From NCBI RefSeq assembly GCF_015350905.1, contig NZ_JADKRZ010000006.1, forward strand, positions 186,001 to 250,000: DNA of 64,000 nt. The letters are read 5' to 3'. Within the stretch, counting starts at the first letter, position 1; the number at the start of each line of letters is the position of its first letter. Below the pieces are notes generated by a model. The model saw only the letters and a list, made by a program, of their open reading frames with translations. It had not been told where the DNA came from and ran no database searches. Positions 1-8,119 of the stretch are shown here, piece after piece. Origin of the DNA: Curtobacterium sp. VKM Ac-2865 (GTDB lineage Bacteria > Actinomycetota > Actinomycetes > Actinomycetales > Microbacteriaceae). The position numbers and the translations under genes were made by a program.

Positions 1-424
1 CGACCGGTGCGGGTACCCGCGCGCGGATCTCGTCGGCCGCAGCGGCGACGCTGACCGGCACCGGGCCTCCTGGCTGGTCGATCGCGAGCCGTGCCGTCGG
101 GCGCGGTGCGATCCAGACCCGCTGTTCACCCTGGTCGGTGACGATCTCGAGTCCGTACTTCGACCGAACGTCTTGCACGCGCCGCCACGCGAAGCGGGTG
201 GTGCGTCGGACGTCGACGACGACGAGCTCGTCCTCGGTGAGCTCGATGCGCGGTCGCCAGAGCACGACCCAGGCGAACCAGGCGGTGAAGAGGGACGGCA
301 CCGGGACCAGCCACGCGGCACGCAGGCCGTTCGCGACCAGGCCGATGACGACGAGGGCGACGGCGACGGCCCAGAGGACGAGGGCGAGGCGGCGCATGTT
401 CGTCGCGACGATCCGGGTGGGCAT
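1..424 (-). CDS. PH-domain-like membrane protein (partial, 3' end outside window)
   Basis: The first 141 codons are visible; the C-terminus lies beyond the window. Two hydrophobic helices (about residues 13-31 and 38-56) are followed by a soluble beta-rich part with basic and acidic strands. This is the layout of the small bacterial PH-domain (bPH/DUF2581-like) membrane proteins common in actinobacteria. I see the two helices and infer the PH fold; no catalytic motif is visible and the function is unknown. The ATG at 424 is chosen because a TACGCT -10 box (plus-strand 431-436) ends exactly 6 nt upstream, the leaderless arrangement seen throughout this window. Confidence 0.6.
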   Translation of the reverse strand, partial: MPTRIVATNMRRLALVLWAVAVALVVIGLVANGLRAAWLVPVPSLFTAWFAWVVLWRPRIELTEDELVVVDVRRTTRFAWRRVQDVRSKYGLEIVTDQGEQRVWIAPRPTARLAIDQPGGPVPVSVAAAADEIRARVPAPV

Positions 425-466
425 GGGTCCAGCGTAGGAGACCACCGGTCAGCGGAGGTCAACGCC

Positions 467-946
467 TCATTCGACGAGCTGCTCGATCTGGGCGCGGATG
501 GTCTCGGCACGCGGGAACCGGACGCCGACCAGGCCGACGTGTCGCCAGCGCAGCAGGCCGTCCTGACCGATCACGAACACCGAGCGGCGGAGGCCGAGAC
601 CGGGGACGCGCACGCCGTAGGCGCGGATCACGTCACCGCTGACGTCGGAGAGGAGCGGGAAGGTGAGGGACGCGTCGCGAGCGAAGTCCTCGTGCGAGTC
701 GAGTCCCTGCGGGCTGATGCCCCACACCACGGCGCCGAGGTCGCGGAAGTCGTCGAGCTCCTGCTGGTACGAGCAGAGCTGCGCGGTGCAGACGGGGGTG
801 GCGTCGCCGGGGTAGAAGGCGAGGACGACGGGACGGCCGACCTCGGCAGCGAGCGTGTACTCGCCGTCGGTGCGGAGACCGTCGCGGACGATCATGCCGG
901 GCAGGGTGAAGCCCGGTGCCGCGGAACCGGTCTCGGGGATGGCCAT
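467..946 (-). CDS. Peroxiredoxin (AhpC/TSA-Bcp type)
   Basis: Thiol peroxidase of 159 residues, cytosolic, reducing hydrogen peroxide or organic hydroperoxides. The active-site segment FYPGDATPVC holds Pro46, Thr50 and the peroxidatic Cys53. Cys58 five residues later is the usual Bcp resolving position, so an atypical two-cysteine mechanism is likely. Length matches the family (about 155-160). A longer in-frame start at 1015 is rejected because the extra residues do not resemble the family and because a TACTGT box (953-958) sits 6 nt before the ATG at 946. It faces the same way as the solute-binding protein upstream but is separated from it by a terminator hairpin. Confidence 0.9.
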   Translation of the reverse strand: MAIPETGSAAPGFTLPGMIVRDGLRTDGEYTLAAEVGRPVVLAFYPGDATPVCTAQLCSYQQELDDFRDLGAVVWGISPQGLDSHEDFARDASLTFPLLSDVSGDVIRAYGVRVPGLGLRRSVFVIGQDGLLRWRHVGLVGVRFPRAETIRAQIEQLVE

Positions 947-952
947 CCGGCA

Positions 953-958
953 ACAGTA
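953..958 (-). promoter_or_regulatory. Leaderless-type -10 box of the peroxiredoxin gene
   Basis: TACTGT on the minus strand ends 6 nt before the ATG at 946, so transcription would start at or next to the start codon. No clear -35 box is seen. Confidence 0.5.
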
Positions 959-1038
959 CGGTCCGGGCTGGTGGCGGAGCGTGGACCGCACTGTGGAAGT
1001 GCTGCGAGGGCGCACACCGGTCCGGCCGGGACGACGAG

Positions 1039-1067
1039 AGGGGCCGGACGCAGTGCGCCCGGCCCCT
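1039..1067 (-). terminator. Hairpin terminator after the solute-binding protein gene
   Basis: Perfect 9-bp stem AGGGGCCGG / CCGGCCCCT with an 11-nt loop, 19 nt beyond the stop codon of the binding-protein gene. There is no U-tract, as is common at high G+C. Confidence 0.6.
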
Positions 1068-1085
1068 CCTGGTGTCCGTCGGTGG

Positions 1086-2771
1086 CTACTTGGTGAAGCC
1101 GACCTTCGTCCAGTCGATGTTCTGCGCCCCCGCGAACGCGCCGTAGTTGGCGAGCTTCGGGTTCTGCGCGACGAGCGCGGGCTTCGCGGTGATCGGCATC
1201 GAGTGTCCGATCGCCCAGACCTGCTTGTCGATCTTGTTCCAGATGACGTTGGCCTTGTCGGAGTCCGGCTCGGACAGGGCCTGCTTCGTCAGGGTGTCGA
1301 TCGCACTCGAGCTGACGCGGCCGTAGTTCTGGCCGGTGGCACCCGACGTGTAGATCGTCGCCGAGCTGGAGTGGAAGCCGGTGCCGCCCCAGACGAAGAT
1401 CGTCATGTCGTAGTTGCCGGGGGTGACGTACTGCTCGAAGAAGTCGTCGGTGGCGACCGACTTCAGGGTGAGCTTGACGCCGATCTCCTTCAGCTGCTGC
1501 TGCATGACCTGCGCCAGCTGCTGCGAGGTGGGGGCACCGGACGGGATCGTGATGGCGATCGCCAGCTGCTTGCCGCCCTTGGTGCGGTAGGTGCCGTCGG
1601 TCTTCCACCCGTCGTCGTCGAGCAGCTTCTTCGCCTTGGCGACGTCGAAGTCGGCGTTCGGGTTGACGTTCGACTTGTAGCCCTTGTCGGTGGACAGGAA
1701 CAGGTGGTTGTCGAGCGTGCCGAGCTTGTACGGCAGCGTGCCGCCGATGACCTGGGCCAGGGCGCTGCGGTTCACCGCGTGCTGGATCGCGAGCCGGAGC
1801 TGCTTGTCCTTGAGCAGGCCGTTCGTCGAGAAGTCGACGTGCGTGTACTGCGCGGACGTCGAGGCGAGGATCTTCGTGTTCTTCGCGTTCTTCACCCGGT
1901 CGAAGCGCTCCGACGTCGTCGTGAGGACGGAGTCGATCTCCTTGTTGAGGTACGCGTCCACGTCGGCGTTGCCGTCCAGGGAGCGGAAGATCACCTGGTC
2001 GAGCTTCGGCTTGTCGCCCCACCAGTTGTCGTCCGGCTTCATCGTGACGGTGCCGGCGGTCTCGTTGAGGTCCGTGATCTTGTACGGGCCGGACGACACC
2101 GGGACCTTGCCCTTGTAGCCGTTGTTGAACTGCTCAGGCGTGCTGGTCTGGCTGGCCGGGTACAGCGGGCTGAAGAGCGACTTCCAGTCCGAGAACGGGG
2201 TGCCGAACTTGACCACGACGTCCTTGTCGGTGGCGCCCTTGGTCACGGAGTCGATGTCCTCGTAGCCGGTCGAGCCGGCGATCAGGTAGGACTTGTCCGT
2301 GCCGTTGGTGGTCTTCCACTCGTTCTCGAAGTCACGCCAGGTGATCTCCGAGCCGTCGCTCCACTTGGCCGCGTCGTTGATCGTGTACGCGATCGTCAGC
2401 GGGTCGTCGCTGGTCACCTCGGCCTTCGACACGTAGTCGGTGTTCAGCGTCGGAGCGCCCTTGCCGTCGATCGTGTAGATGTACGGCATCGTGGCCTGCT
2501 CGATGGTGTTCGCGTCCACGAGAGGACCATCGACCTCGTTGTAGTTCCACTGCGAGATCCACTGCGAGATCGGCAGACGGAGCGTGCCGCCGTCCTCGAG
2601 GTCCGAGGCGGGCTTCGCGTTGATCTGGGCCGAGGTCGGCAGTGTCTTCTTGCCGGAGTCGTCGGAGCCGGAGCTCGAGCCGGACCCACCCGACCCGCCG
2701 GAACAACCGGTCACGGCGAGTGCGATCCCGGCGAGGGCCGCCGTCACCGCGAGGAATTTCCTGTGCTTCAT
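1086..2771 (-). CDS. Oligopeptide/dipeptide ABC transporter solute-binding lipoprotein (family 5)
   Basis: Extracellular lipoprotein of 561 residues that captures peptides (or a related ligand) for the ABC importer encoded divergently at 2916-7114. A signal peptide with lipobox AVTGC puts the lipid-anchored cysteine at residue 23, followed by a Gly/Ser-rich linker to about residue 45. The remainder is a full-length SBP_bac_5 domain, including the N-terminal segment on the admitted ligand and the typical 'RLAIQHAVNR' region mid-protein. The ligand cannot be read from sequence; peptides are the commonest in this family. It is separated from the permease genes by a 144-bp divergent intergenic region, so the two units may share control. 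Confidence 0.92.
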   Translation of the reverse strand: MKHRKFLAVTAALAGIALAVTGCSGGSGGSGSSSGSDDSGKKTLPTSAQINAKPASDLEDGGTLRLPISQWISQWNYNEVDGPLVDANTIEQATMPYIYTIDGKGAPTLNTDYVSKAEVTSDDPLTIAYTINDAAKWSDGSEITWRDFENEWKTTNGTDKSYLIAGSTGYEDIDSVTKGATDKDVVVKFGTPFSDWKSLFSPLYPASQTSTPEQFNNGYKGKVPVSSGPYKITDLNETAGTVTMKPDDNWWGDKPKLDQVIFRSLDGNADVDAYLNKEIDSVLTTTSERFDRVKNAKNTKILASTSAQYTHVDFSTNGLLKDKQLRLAIQHAVNRSALAQVIGGTLPYKLGTLDNHLFLSTDKGYKSNVNPNADFDVAKAKKLLDDDGWKTDGTYRTKGGKQLAIAITIPSGAPTSQQLAQVMQQQLKEIGVKLTLKSVATDDFFEQYVTPGNYDMTIFVWGGTGFHSSSATIYTSGATGQNYGRVSSSAIDTLTKQALSEPDSDKANVIWNKIDKQVWAIGHSMPITAKPALVAQNPKLANYGAFAGAQNIDWTKVGFTK

Positions 2772-2915
2772 GTGGTTCCCCTCTGGAAGTTGTCGTTGAG
2801 CCTAAGGCCCTCCAGCGGGGGTGGTGGGCATTTCCCGTATCCGAAGTACTTTCGTTACCAGGCCGGCTGGGACATGACATGTGCCGGAAACAAACGAGGC
2901 TCTATGGTGGCCTCC

Positions 2916-3899
2916 ATGATCCGCTTCCTGGCGCGTCGATTCGTGTACTACGTCGTGCTCGTGTTCCTCGCGACCTCGCTGACCTACTTCCTGGCGTCAG
3001 CGACGTTCAGCCCCCGTTCCGTCTACGCGCAGCGGAACCCCGCGCCGTCGGCGCAGGTCATCGACGCCAAGCTCGACGACATCGGCGTCAACGACAAGAC
3101 CCCCGTGGTGATCCGCTACACGCACTGGCTCGACGGCGTCGCGCACGGCGACCTCGGCCAGACGATCCAGGACCGCTCGGTGAACGAACAGTTCTTCCCG
3201 CGCCTCGGGGTGAGTCTGCGGCTGCTGCTCGTCGGGTCGGTCGCGGGGATCGTGCTCGGTGTGCTCGTCGGTGTCTGGAACGCGATCCGGCAGTACAAGA
3301 TCTCCGACCGGGTGAGCGCGGCGATCTCGATCGTGCTGTTCTCCACCCCTGTCTTCCTGACCGCCGTCTTCCTGAAGATCGGTGCGACGAAGCTCAACCA
3401 GGACGCGGGCAGCCAGCTCATCAACTTCACCGGGGAGGCGACGCCCGGACTGGACGGCTCCGCCTGGACGCTGCTGGTGGACCGCGGCGCGCACCTGCTG
3501 CTGCCGACCATCTCCATCGCCGTGGGGCTCATCGCCATCTACAGCCGGTACCAACGGGCGACGATGCTCGACGTGCTCGGTTCGGACTTCCTCCGGACGG
3601 CGCGGGCGAAGGGGCTCACGCGGGGTCGCGCCACGTTCCGGCACGGCCTGCGCACCGCCTTGATCCCGATGACGACGTTGTTCGCGTACGGGTTCCTCGG
3701 CATCCTGACCGGGGCGACCCTGACCGAGAAGATCTTCGCGTGGAACGGGCTCGGCTCGTGGTTCATCGACGCGGTCAACAACAACGACGTGAACGTCGTG
3801 ACGGCGTACACGCTGTTCGCCGCGGTGGTGGTGCTGATCGCCGGGTTCCTCGCCGACATCGCCACCGCTGCGCTGGACCCGCGCGTCAGGAGGGCTTGA
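2916..3899 (+). CDS. oppB: Oligopeptide ABC transporter permease, OppB/DppB type
   Basis: Inner-membrane permease of 327 residues with six hydrophobic segments: an N-terminal helix (about residues 8-28), a long extracytoplasmic loop with the TQTI-type region, then the binding-protein-dependent transport core. The EAA coupling loop lies at DFLRTARAKGLTRG, where it contacts the ATPase. It heads a three-gene unit with oppC (1-nt gap) and the fused ATPase. An in-frame ATG 12 nt earlier (2904) is also possible: GAGG lies 4 nt before it, while GGTGG lies 5 nt before the chosen start. Confidence 0.92.
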   Translation: MIRFLARRFVYYVVLVFLATSLTYFLASATFSPRSVYAQRNPAPSAQVIDAKLDDIGVNDKTPVVIRYTHWLDGVAHGDLGQTIQDRSVNEQFFPRLGVSLRLLLVGSVAGIVLGVLVGVWNAIRQYKISDRVSAAISIVLFSTPVFLTAVFLKIGATKLNQDAGSQLINFTGEATPGLDGSAWTLLVDRGAHLLLPTISIAVGLIAIYSRYQRATMLDVLGSDFLRTARAKGLTRGRATFRHGLRTALIPMTTLFAYGFLGILTGATLTEKIFAWNGLGSWFIDAVNNNDVNVVTAYTLFAAVVVLIAGFLADIATAALDPRVRRA

Positions 3900-3900
3900 C

Positions 3901-4911
3901 ATGACCGACACCCGGATCGAACCCGTCGACCCGTCGCTCGTCGCGCGGAGCGACACGCCGGCCCGACCGACGCGGCAGGGCAACCGCTTCCTGCAGACCA
4001 CGCGACGGCTCTTCATGAACCGCGGCGCGGGCATCGGCGTCGTCGTCGTCCTCGTGCTCTTCGCGTTCGCCTTCATCGGCCCGCTGGTGAGCCCGTGGCA
4101 GTACTCCCAGATCGACTACACGTCGTTCACCCGACCGCCGAGCGCCGCGCACTGGTTCGGCACGAACGGCATCGGCCAGGACGTCTTCGCGCAGACCGCC
4201 CGCGGCATGCAGAAGAGCCTGCTCATCGGGCTGCTCGTCGCCGTGTTCTCGACCGCGATCGCAGCGATCACGGGTGCGGCCGCCGGCTACTTCGGCGGCT
4301 GGGTCGACCGCCTCGTGATGTTCTTCGTCGACATGCTGCTCGTGCTGCCGTCGTTCCTCATCATCGCCATCATCAGCCCTCGCATCCAGAACGCCGGGTG
4401 GATCGTCCTGGTGGTCCTCATCACGGTCTTCGGCTGGATGATCACGGCCCGCGTCGTCCGTGCGATGACCCTGTCGGTCAAGGAGCGCGAGTTCGTGCGG
4501 GCGGCCCGCTACATGGGGATCGGGCCCTTCCGGATCATCTTCCGGCACATCCTGCCGAACGTGGCCTCCTTCCTCATCATCGACGGCACGATCCAGGTCG
4601 CGACCGCGGTGCTCGGTGAGACGACGCTGAGCTACTTCGGCTTCGGCGTGCAGGCACCCGACGTCTCGCTCGGCACCCTGATCGCGCAGAACCAGGACAG
4701 CGCCCTGACCAGCCCGTGGCTGTTCTACTTCGCAGCCGGCGCGCTGGTCGTCTTCGCGATCGCGGCGAACCTGATCGGCGACGGTCTCCGTGACGCGCTC
4801 GACCCGACCTCGACGACCGGCAAGCGCGAGAAGCGCAACCGCCGTCGTGACCAGAACCAGGCGGCCGTGGACGTGGCCGCGTTGAACACACAGGCCGGCT
4901 CCGGCGCATGA
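3901..4911 (+). CDS. oppC: Oligopeptide ABC transporter permease, OppC/DppC type
   Basis: Second permease subunit, 336 residues, partner of oppB one base upstream. The N-terminal cytoplasmic stretch (about 1-40) and first helix match the OppC_N domain. The core follows, with the coupling motif EFVRAARYMGIGP and five further helices. The C-terminus is a charged, Lys/Arg- and Gln-rich tail after about residue 300. The 1-nt spacing from oppB indicates translational coupling. The substrate is set by the binding protein at 1086-2771, most likely peptides. Confidence 0.93.
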   Translation: MTDTRIEPVDPSLVARSDTPARPTRQGNRFLQTTRRLFMNRGAGIGVVVVLVLFAFAFIGPLVSPWQYSQIDYTSFTRPPSAAHWFGTNGIGQDVFAQTARGMQKSLLIGLLVAVFSTAIAAITGAAAGYFGGWVDRLVMFFVDMLLVLPSFLIIAIISPRIQNAGWIVLVVLITVFGWMITARVVRAMTLSVKEREFVRAARYMGIGPFRIIFRHILPNVASFLIIDGTIQVATAVLGETTLSYFGFGVQAPDVSLGTLIAQNQDSALTSPWLFYFAAGALVVFAIAANLIGDGLRDALDPTSTTGKREKRNRRRDQNQAAVDVAALNTQAGSGA

Positions 4912-4939
4912 CCGCCGAACTGACGACCGGGGAAGCAGC

Positions 4940-7114
4940 ATGAGCACCATCACGAACGGGTCGGCCACGGGGTCGACCACCACCGCCGAGCCGATCCTGC
5001 GGGTGCGCGACCTGCACGTCCGCTTCCCGACGCCGCGAGGGACGGTGCACGCGGTGCGCGGTCTCGACCTCGAACTCCGACGCGGCGAGGTCCTCGGCAT
5101 CGTCGGCGAGTCCGGGTCCGGCAAGTCGGTGACGAGCCTGGCCGTCCTCGGACTGCTGCCGGACACCACGAAGGTCACCGGCTCCGTCGAGCTCGACGGC
5201 GAGGAGCTGATCGGCCGTTCGGACAAGCAGATGAGCCGGCTCCGGGGCGACAAGGTGGCGATGGTCTTCCAAGACCCGCTGTCCGCCTTCACGCCCGTGT
5301 ACACGATCGGCGACCAGATCGCCGAGACCGTCCGGCTGCACCGCGGCGCCTCGAAGGCGGAGGCCCGGGCCCGCGCGATCGAGCTCCTCGGACTCGTGGG
5401 GATCCCCGAACCCGCCCGCCGCGTCGACGCCTTCCCGCACGAGTTCTCCGGCGGCATGCGGCAGCGCGCGATGATCGCGATGGCGATGGCGAACGACCCC
5501 GACGTGATCCTGGCGGACGAGCCCACCACGGCGCTCGACGTCACGATCCAGGCGCAGATCATCGAGGTGCTGCGGACCGCGCAGCGCGAGACCGGTGCCG
5601 CGCTGGTGTTCGTCAGCCACGACCTCGGTGTCATCGCGGGCATCGCCGACCGGATCGCCGTCATGTACGCCGGTCGGATCGTCGAGACGGCCACCGCCGA
5701 GGAACTGTTCGCCCGTCCGCGCATGCCGTACACGATCGGGCTCATCGGCGCGCTCCCGCGGCTCGACGCCACCGACCGGTCGCCGCTCGTGCCGATCCCC
5801 GGGTCGCCGCCGTCGCTCATCGGCCTGGCGGACGCCTGCCCCTTCGCGGCGCGCTGCCCGCTCGTCAGCGAGGTCTGCCGGTCGACCGAGCCGGTCCTCG
5901 AACCCCCGGCGGGCATCGACGACCCGGCGCACCCCTCGCACGCCGGCGGACACTCGGCGGGGCACACCGCCGCGTGCCACCGCACCGCCGAGGTCGCCGC
6001 CGCGCACGCGGACGCCGGCCGGATCTTCACGCTGCCCGTCATCCCCGAGCACGCCGCATCGACCGACGCCGCCCGCACCGACCGCGAACCCGTCGTGCAC
6101 GTCGAGGGCCTGACGAAGACGTTCCCGCTCGTCAAGGGGGCCGTCTTCCGTCGGAAGGTCGGTGACGTCTACGCCGTCGACGGGGTCGACCTCGACATCC
6201 GCCGTGGCGAGACCCTCGGGCTCGTGGGGGAGTCCGGCTCCGGCAAGTCGACCACGCTGCACCAGCTGATGGACCTCGAACGGCCCGAGGCCGGCACCGT
6301 CGAGCTGTTCGGCGAATCGCTCGCGGACGCCACGGCCCGTGGGGCTGCTGGCACGCGGGCGCTGCGGCAGCGCATCTCGATGGTCTTCCAGGACCCCTCC
6401 GCCAGCCTCGACCCGCGCATGTCCGTCTACGACGTCGTCGCGGAACCGCTCCGCGCGATCGGCGCCCCGGCATCGCGCATCGAGGAGCGGGTGCCGGAAC
6501 TGCTCGGACTCGTCGGCCTGCAGGCCGCTGAGGCCGACCGCTACCCGCACGAGTTCTCCGGCGGTCAGCGGCAGCGCATCTCCATCGCGCGCGCACTCGC
6601 GGTGGAGCCCGACCTCGTCGTGCTCGACGAGCCCGTCTCCGCCCTCGACGTGTCGATCCAGGCCGGGGTGCTCAACCTGCTCGCCGAGCTCAAGGCGCGC
6701 CTCGGGCTCTCGTACCTGTTCGTGTCACACGACCTGTCGGTGATCCGTCACGTCGCCGACCGCGTCAGCGTCATGTACCTCGGTCGCACGGTCGAGGAGG
6801 GCGCCGTCGACGAGGTGTTCGAACGCCCGATGCACCCCTACACGGCGGCGCTCATGTCGGCGGTGCCCGTGCCGGACCCGGTCGTGGAGCGGTCGCGCAC
6901 GACGATCCTGCTGCCGGGCGACCCGCCCAGCCCGACCGAGCGTCCCACCGGCTGCCGGTTCCGCTCGCGCTGCCCGCTGTACGCGGTCCTGCCCGAGGCG
7001 GAACGCCGCCGCTGCGAGGAGGACACACCGGAGAAGGCGCCGCGTCGCGGCGAGGACGTCGACCACCGGGCGGCCTGCCACTACCCGGAGAAGGTCGCGT
7101 CGATCGCGGCCTAG
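4940..7114 (+). CDS. Fused double ATP-binding protein of the oligopeptide importer (OppD-OppF fusion)
   Basis: Single 724-residue polypeptide carrying both ATPase halves of the importer. The first half has Walker A GESGSGKS at residues 56-63 and signature FSGGMRQR near 169. The second has Walker A near 430 and signature FSGGQRQR near 538. Each half ends in the oligopeptide-transporter C-terminal domain with its cysteine cluster (CPFAARCPL near 300; CRFRSRCPL near 673), which in this family can bind an iron-sulfur cluster. A linker of about 60 residues joins the halves. Fused OppDF proteins are usual in actinobacteria. The gene follows oppC by 28 nt, with GGGGAAG before the ATG. Confidence 0.93.
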   Translation: MSTITNGSATGSTTTAEPILRVRDLHVRFPTPRGTVHAVRGLDLELRRGEVLGIVGESGSGKSVTSLAVLGLLPDTTKVTGSVELDGEELIGRSDKQMSRLRGDKVAMVFQDPLSAFTPVYTIGDQIAETVRLHRGASKAEARARAIELLGLVGIPEPARRVDAFPHEFSGGMRQRAMIAMAMANDPDVILADEPTTALDVTIQAQIIEVLRTAQRETGAALVFVSHDLGVIAGIADRIAVMYAGRIVETATAEELFARPRMPYTIGLIGALPRLDATDRSPLVPIPGSPPSLIGLADACPFAARCPLVSEVCRSTEPVLEPPAGIDDPAHPSHAGGHSAGHTAACHRTAEVAAAHADAGRIFTLPVIPEHAASTDAARTDREPVVHVEGLTKTFPLVKGAVFRRKVGDVYAVDGVDLDIRRGETLGLVGESGSGKSTTLHQLMDLERPEAGTVELFGESLADATARGAAGTRALRQRISMVFQDPSASLDPRMSVYDVVAEPLRAIGAPASRIEERVPELLGLVGLQAAEADRYPHEFSGGQRQRISIARALAVEPDLVVLDEPVSALDVSIQAGVLNLLAELKARLGLSYLFVSHDLSVIRHVADRVSVMYLGRTVEEGAVDEVFERPMHPYTAALMSAVPVPDPVVERSRTTILLPGDPPSPTERPTGCRFRSRCPLYAVLPEAERRRCEEDTPEKAPRRGEDVDHRAACHYPEKVASIAA

Positions 7115-7128
7115 CCACGCATCGCCAC

Positions 7129-7163
7129 AGGAGGCTGTGCGCACGACGTGCGCACAGCCTCCT
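7129..7163 (+). terminator. Terminator of the oligopeptide transporter operon
   Basis: Perfect 16-bp stem AGGAGGCTGTGCGCAC with a 3-nt loop GAC, 15 nt after the stop of the fused ATPase. It lies between convergent genes and may serve both. Confidence 0.8.
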
Positions 7164-7233
7164 ATCCGTCCCTGGTCCGGTGGCCCACCGGGCCCGGCGT
7201 GCGCGAGGACCGACAGTCGGCGCGGACGGGGCG

Positions 7234-7983
7234 TCAGGAGAAGAGCGCGGGGAACGCGTGCGCGACCCACGGGTACCCGACGAACACGGCGGCGTCGAGC
7301 AGGCAGTGCGTGACGATGAGCGGCATCAACCGGCCCCACTTCGTGTAGATCCAGCCGAACACGACGCCCATCACGGCGTTCCCGACGAACGCGCCGAAGC
7401 CCTGGTACAGGTGGTAGCTCCCACGGAGGACGGCCGTGGACAGGATGACCTGCCAGCGGCCCCAGCCGATCTCGCCGAGGCGGGCGTAGAGGTACCCGAT
7501 CACGATGACCTCCTCCTGCAGCCCGGACCGGATCGCCGAGAGCAGCAGGACGGGGACCGTCCACCAGTACGAGCCGAGCGCCGCCGGGTCGACGTCCACC
7601 GTGAACCCGAGCGCGCGACCGGTGAAGTAGAGCGCGAGCCCCGGGATCCCGATGCACAGCGCGATGAGCACCGGGCCGCCGAGGTCGGGCTTCACCCGGA
7701 AGCGGTCGATGCCCAGGCGGGACAGGTGCGGGCGCCGCGCACTCCAGAGGAGGTAGCAGACCAGCGCGACCGGGGCCAGGTCCACCGCGATGCCGACGAG
7801 CTGCCGCGCCAGGTCGACGTACTGCACGGTGGTCGTCGACGAGTTGAGCGCCGTGGACTGCTGTCCGAGCGGGGTCGTCTGCGACAGGTCGTCGATGATC
7901 TGGAGCACCGAGTACAGCGCGCTGCCGCCCAACGAGAGCATCAGGACGATCGTGATCTCGATCCACGTTCGCCGTCGGCTCAT
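7234..7983 (-). CDS. CPBP-family intramembrane metalloprotease
   Basis: Polytopic membrane protein of 249 residues with about seven hydrophobic segments. Motif 1 of the CPBP/Rce1 (CAAX protease-like) family is present as QEEVIVIGYLYAR, with the Glu pair near residue 156. It is followed by SYHLYQG (metal-binding His near 186) and a final helix with THCLLD. These residues form the proposed metalloprotease site. In bacteria such proteins act in bacteriocin self-immunity or maturation or in membrane-protein cleavage; nothing here tells which. It is divergent from typA, with AGGAG upstream of the ATG at 7983. Confidence 0.85.
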   Translation of the reverse strand: MSRRRTWIEITIVLMLSLGGSALYSVLQIIDDLSQTTPLGQQSTALNSSTTTVQYVDLARQLVGIAVDLAPVALVCYLLWSARRPHLSRLGIDRFRVKPDLGGPVLIALCIGIPGLALYFTGRALGFTVDVDPAALGSYWWTVPVLLLSAIRSGLQEEVIVIGYLYARLGEIGWGRWQVILSTAVLRGSYHLYQGFGAFVGNAVMGVVFGWIYTKWGRLMPLIVTHCLLDAAVFVGYPWVAHAFPALFS

Positions 7984-8015
7984 CTGGGGTACTCCTGTCG
8001 GTTGCGAACTACCGG

Positions 8016-8075
8016 TAGACTGGCGTGTCGGGCGTTCTGCCCACGGGCGCGGTGCCGACCAGACAGAGTCTGGTC
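8016..8075 (+). promoter_or_regulatory. Likely promoter and leader hairpin of typA
   Basis: TAGACT at 8016-8021 fits a -10 box, giving a leader of about 90 nt. In the leader, GACCAGAC (8057-8064) and GTCTGGTC (8068-8075) form a perfect 8-bp hairpin with loop AGA. Its role is unknown; the clear ribosome-binding site is GAAGGA at 8106-8111. Confidence 0.35.
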
Positions 8076-8119
8076 ACCAGCTGGCCCGACACTCTCCCAG
8101 CAATTGAAGGATGTCCTGT

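Noticed and set aside
855..3899. 1014-codon open frame on the plus strand spanning the binding-protein gene
   Set aside because: Only its last third (from 2916) is a real permease; the rest is an Arg/Val/Asp-rich shadow of the minus-strand binding protein, typical of high-G+C DNA.
4577..6550. Long minus-strand open frame opposite the oppC/ATPase genes
   Set aside because: Composition is a shadow of the ATPase codons; no domain, start signal or spacing supports it.
8002..8021. TTGCGA and TAGACT as a paired -35/-10 for typA
   Set aside because: Only 8 bp separate them; TAGACT alone may still be a -10 box.
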